DNA of 6,282 nt from Phyllobacteriaceae bacterium UBA1059 (GTDB lineage Bacteria > Pseudomonadota > Alphaproteobacteria > Rhizobiales > Rhizobiaceae). Each line of letters starts with the position of its first letter. Position 1 is the stretch's first letter. The stretch lies in assembly GCA_002316345.1 (NCBI GenBank), contig DCDI01000149.1, positions 17,204-23,485 of the forward strand, written 5' to 3'. The notes below the pieces were generated by a model. It worked only from the letters and a program-made list of their open reading frames with translations, did not search any database and was not told the origin of the DNA. Of the stretch, positions 6,142 through 6,282 are shown piece after piece. The translations under genes and the position numbers were made by a program.

Positions 6142-6282
6142 ATGGCCAGGCACAATCTCTCAGGTTCCGTCGTCGTCATCACCGGTGCAGGCAGCGGCAT
6201 CGGCCAGGCAACGGCGGAAGCCTTCGCCAAGCGCGGCGTGCGTCTGGTGCTGGCCGCCCGCAGCAAGCTGGCGCTGGAAGCC
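6142..6282 (+). CDS. Short-chain dehydrogenase/reductase, N-terminal part (3' end outside window)
   Basis: The first 47 codons of an SDR-family oxidoreductase; the frame is still open at the window edge. After a short leader, VVVITGAGSGIG (10-21) is the first beta strand and the glycine-rich TGxxxGIG dinucleotide-binding motif. The following helix ATAEAFAKRGV and second strand LVLAARS (35-41) complete the start of the Rossmann fold. A basic residue (R40) at the end of the second strand is typical of NADP(H)-preferring members, but this is an inference. The catalytic Ser-Tyr-Lys lies outside, so activity and substrate cannot be judged. The gene starts 108 nt after the GGDEF stop codon, behind a strong AAGGAGG site. 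Nothing links it functionally to the iron cassette. Confidence 0.9.
   Translation, partial: MARHNLSGSVVVITGAGSGIGQATAEAFAKRGVRLVLAARSKLALEA

Overview
The window is GC-rich, tightly packed and reads almost entirely from the + strand. Protein features and codon usage suggest an alphaproteobacterium, most likely Rhizobiales (Rhizobium/Agrobacterium-like). That placement is an inference from general resemblance, not from a marker gene. No RNA genes, insertion sequences, CRISPR arrays or phage genes are visible.

Positions 2-4727 hold a ferric-siderophore uptake cassette. It runs in order: the 3' part of a TonB-dependent outer-membrane receptor, a periplasmic binding protein with a probable Tat signal peptide, two FecCD-family inner-membrane permeases, and a FepC-type ATPase. 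The four ABC genes match the FatB/FatD/FatC and CeuE/CeuB/CeuC, YclQ/YclN/YclO/YclP lineage in gene order and signature sequences. The receptor would bring the ferric chelate across the outer membrane, the binding protein would capture it, and the permease heterodimer with its ATPase dimer would pump it into the cytoplasm. The receptor-binding protein gap is 22 nt, the two permeases overlap by 11 nt, and the second permease overlaps the ATPase by 4 nt. This points to one operon whose promoter, and any iron-responsive operator, lies left of the window. The only sizeable gap inside the cassette (1902-2021) follows the binding protein and carries two predicted hairpins, as expected for processing or partial attenuation that favours the binding protein.

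The most informative observation is in the binding protein. Aligned by eye to Campylobacter CeuE, it keeps the pocket residues: three arginines (R112, R199, R244) and the His/Tyr pair (H222, Y284). In CeuE this pair completes the iron coordination sphere of tetradentate catecholates. This suggests a catecholate, possibly a linear tetradentate one, as the substrate.

Positions 4879-6033 encode a membrane-anchored GGDEF protein, a probable diguanylate cyclase, with an intact active site (GGEEF) but a degenerate product-inhibition site. It is separated from the cassette by about 150 nt and is probably its own transcription unit. After a 108-nt gap with small hairpins, the window ends inside the first 47 codons of a short-chain dehydrogenase/reductase with a strong ribosome binding site. 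I see ordinary gene families in an ordinary layout and no evidence of an undescribed system.
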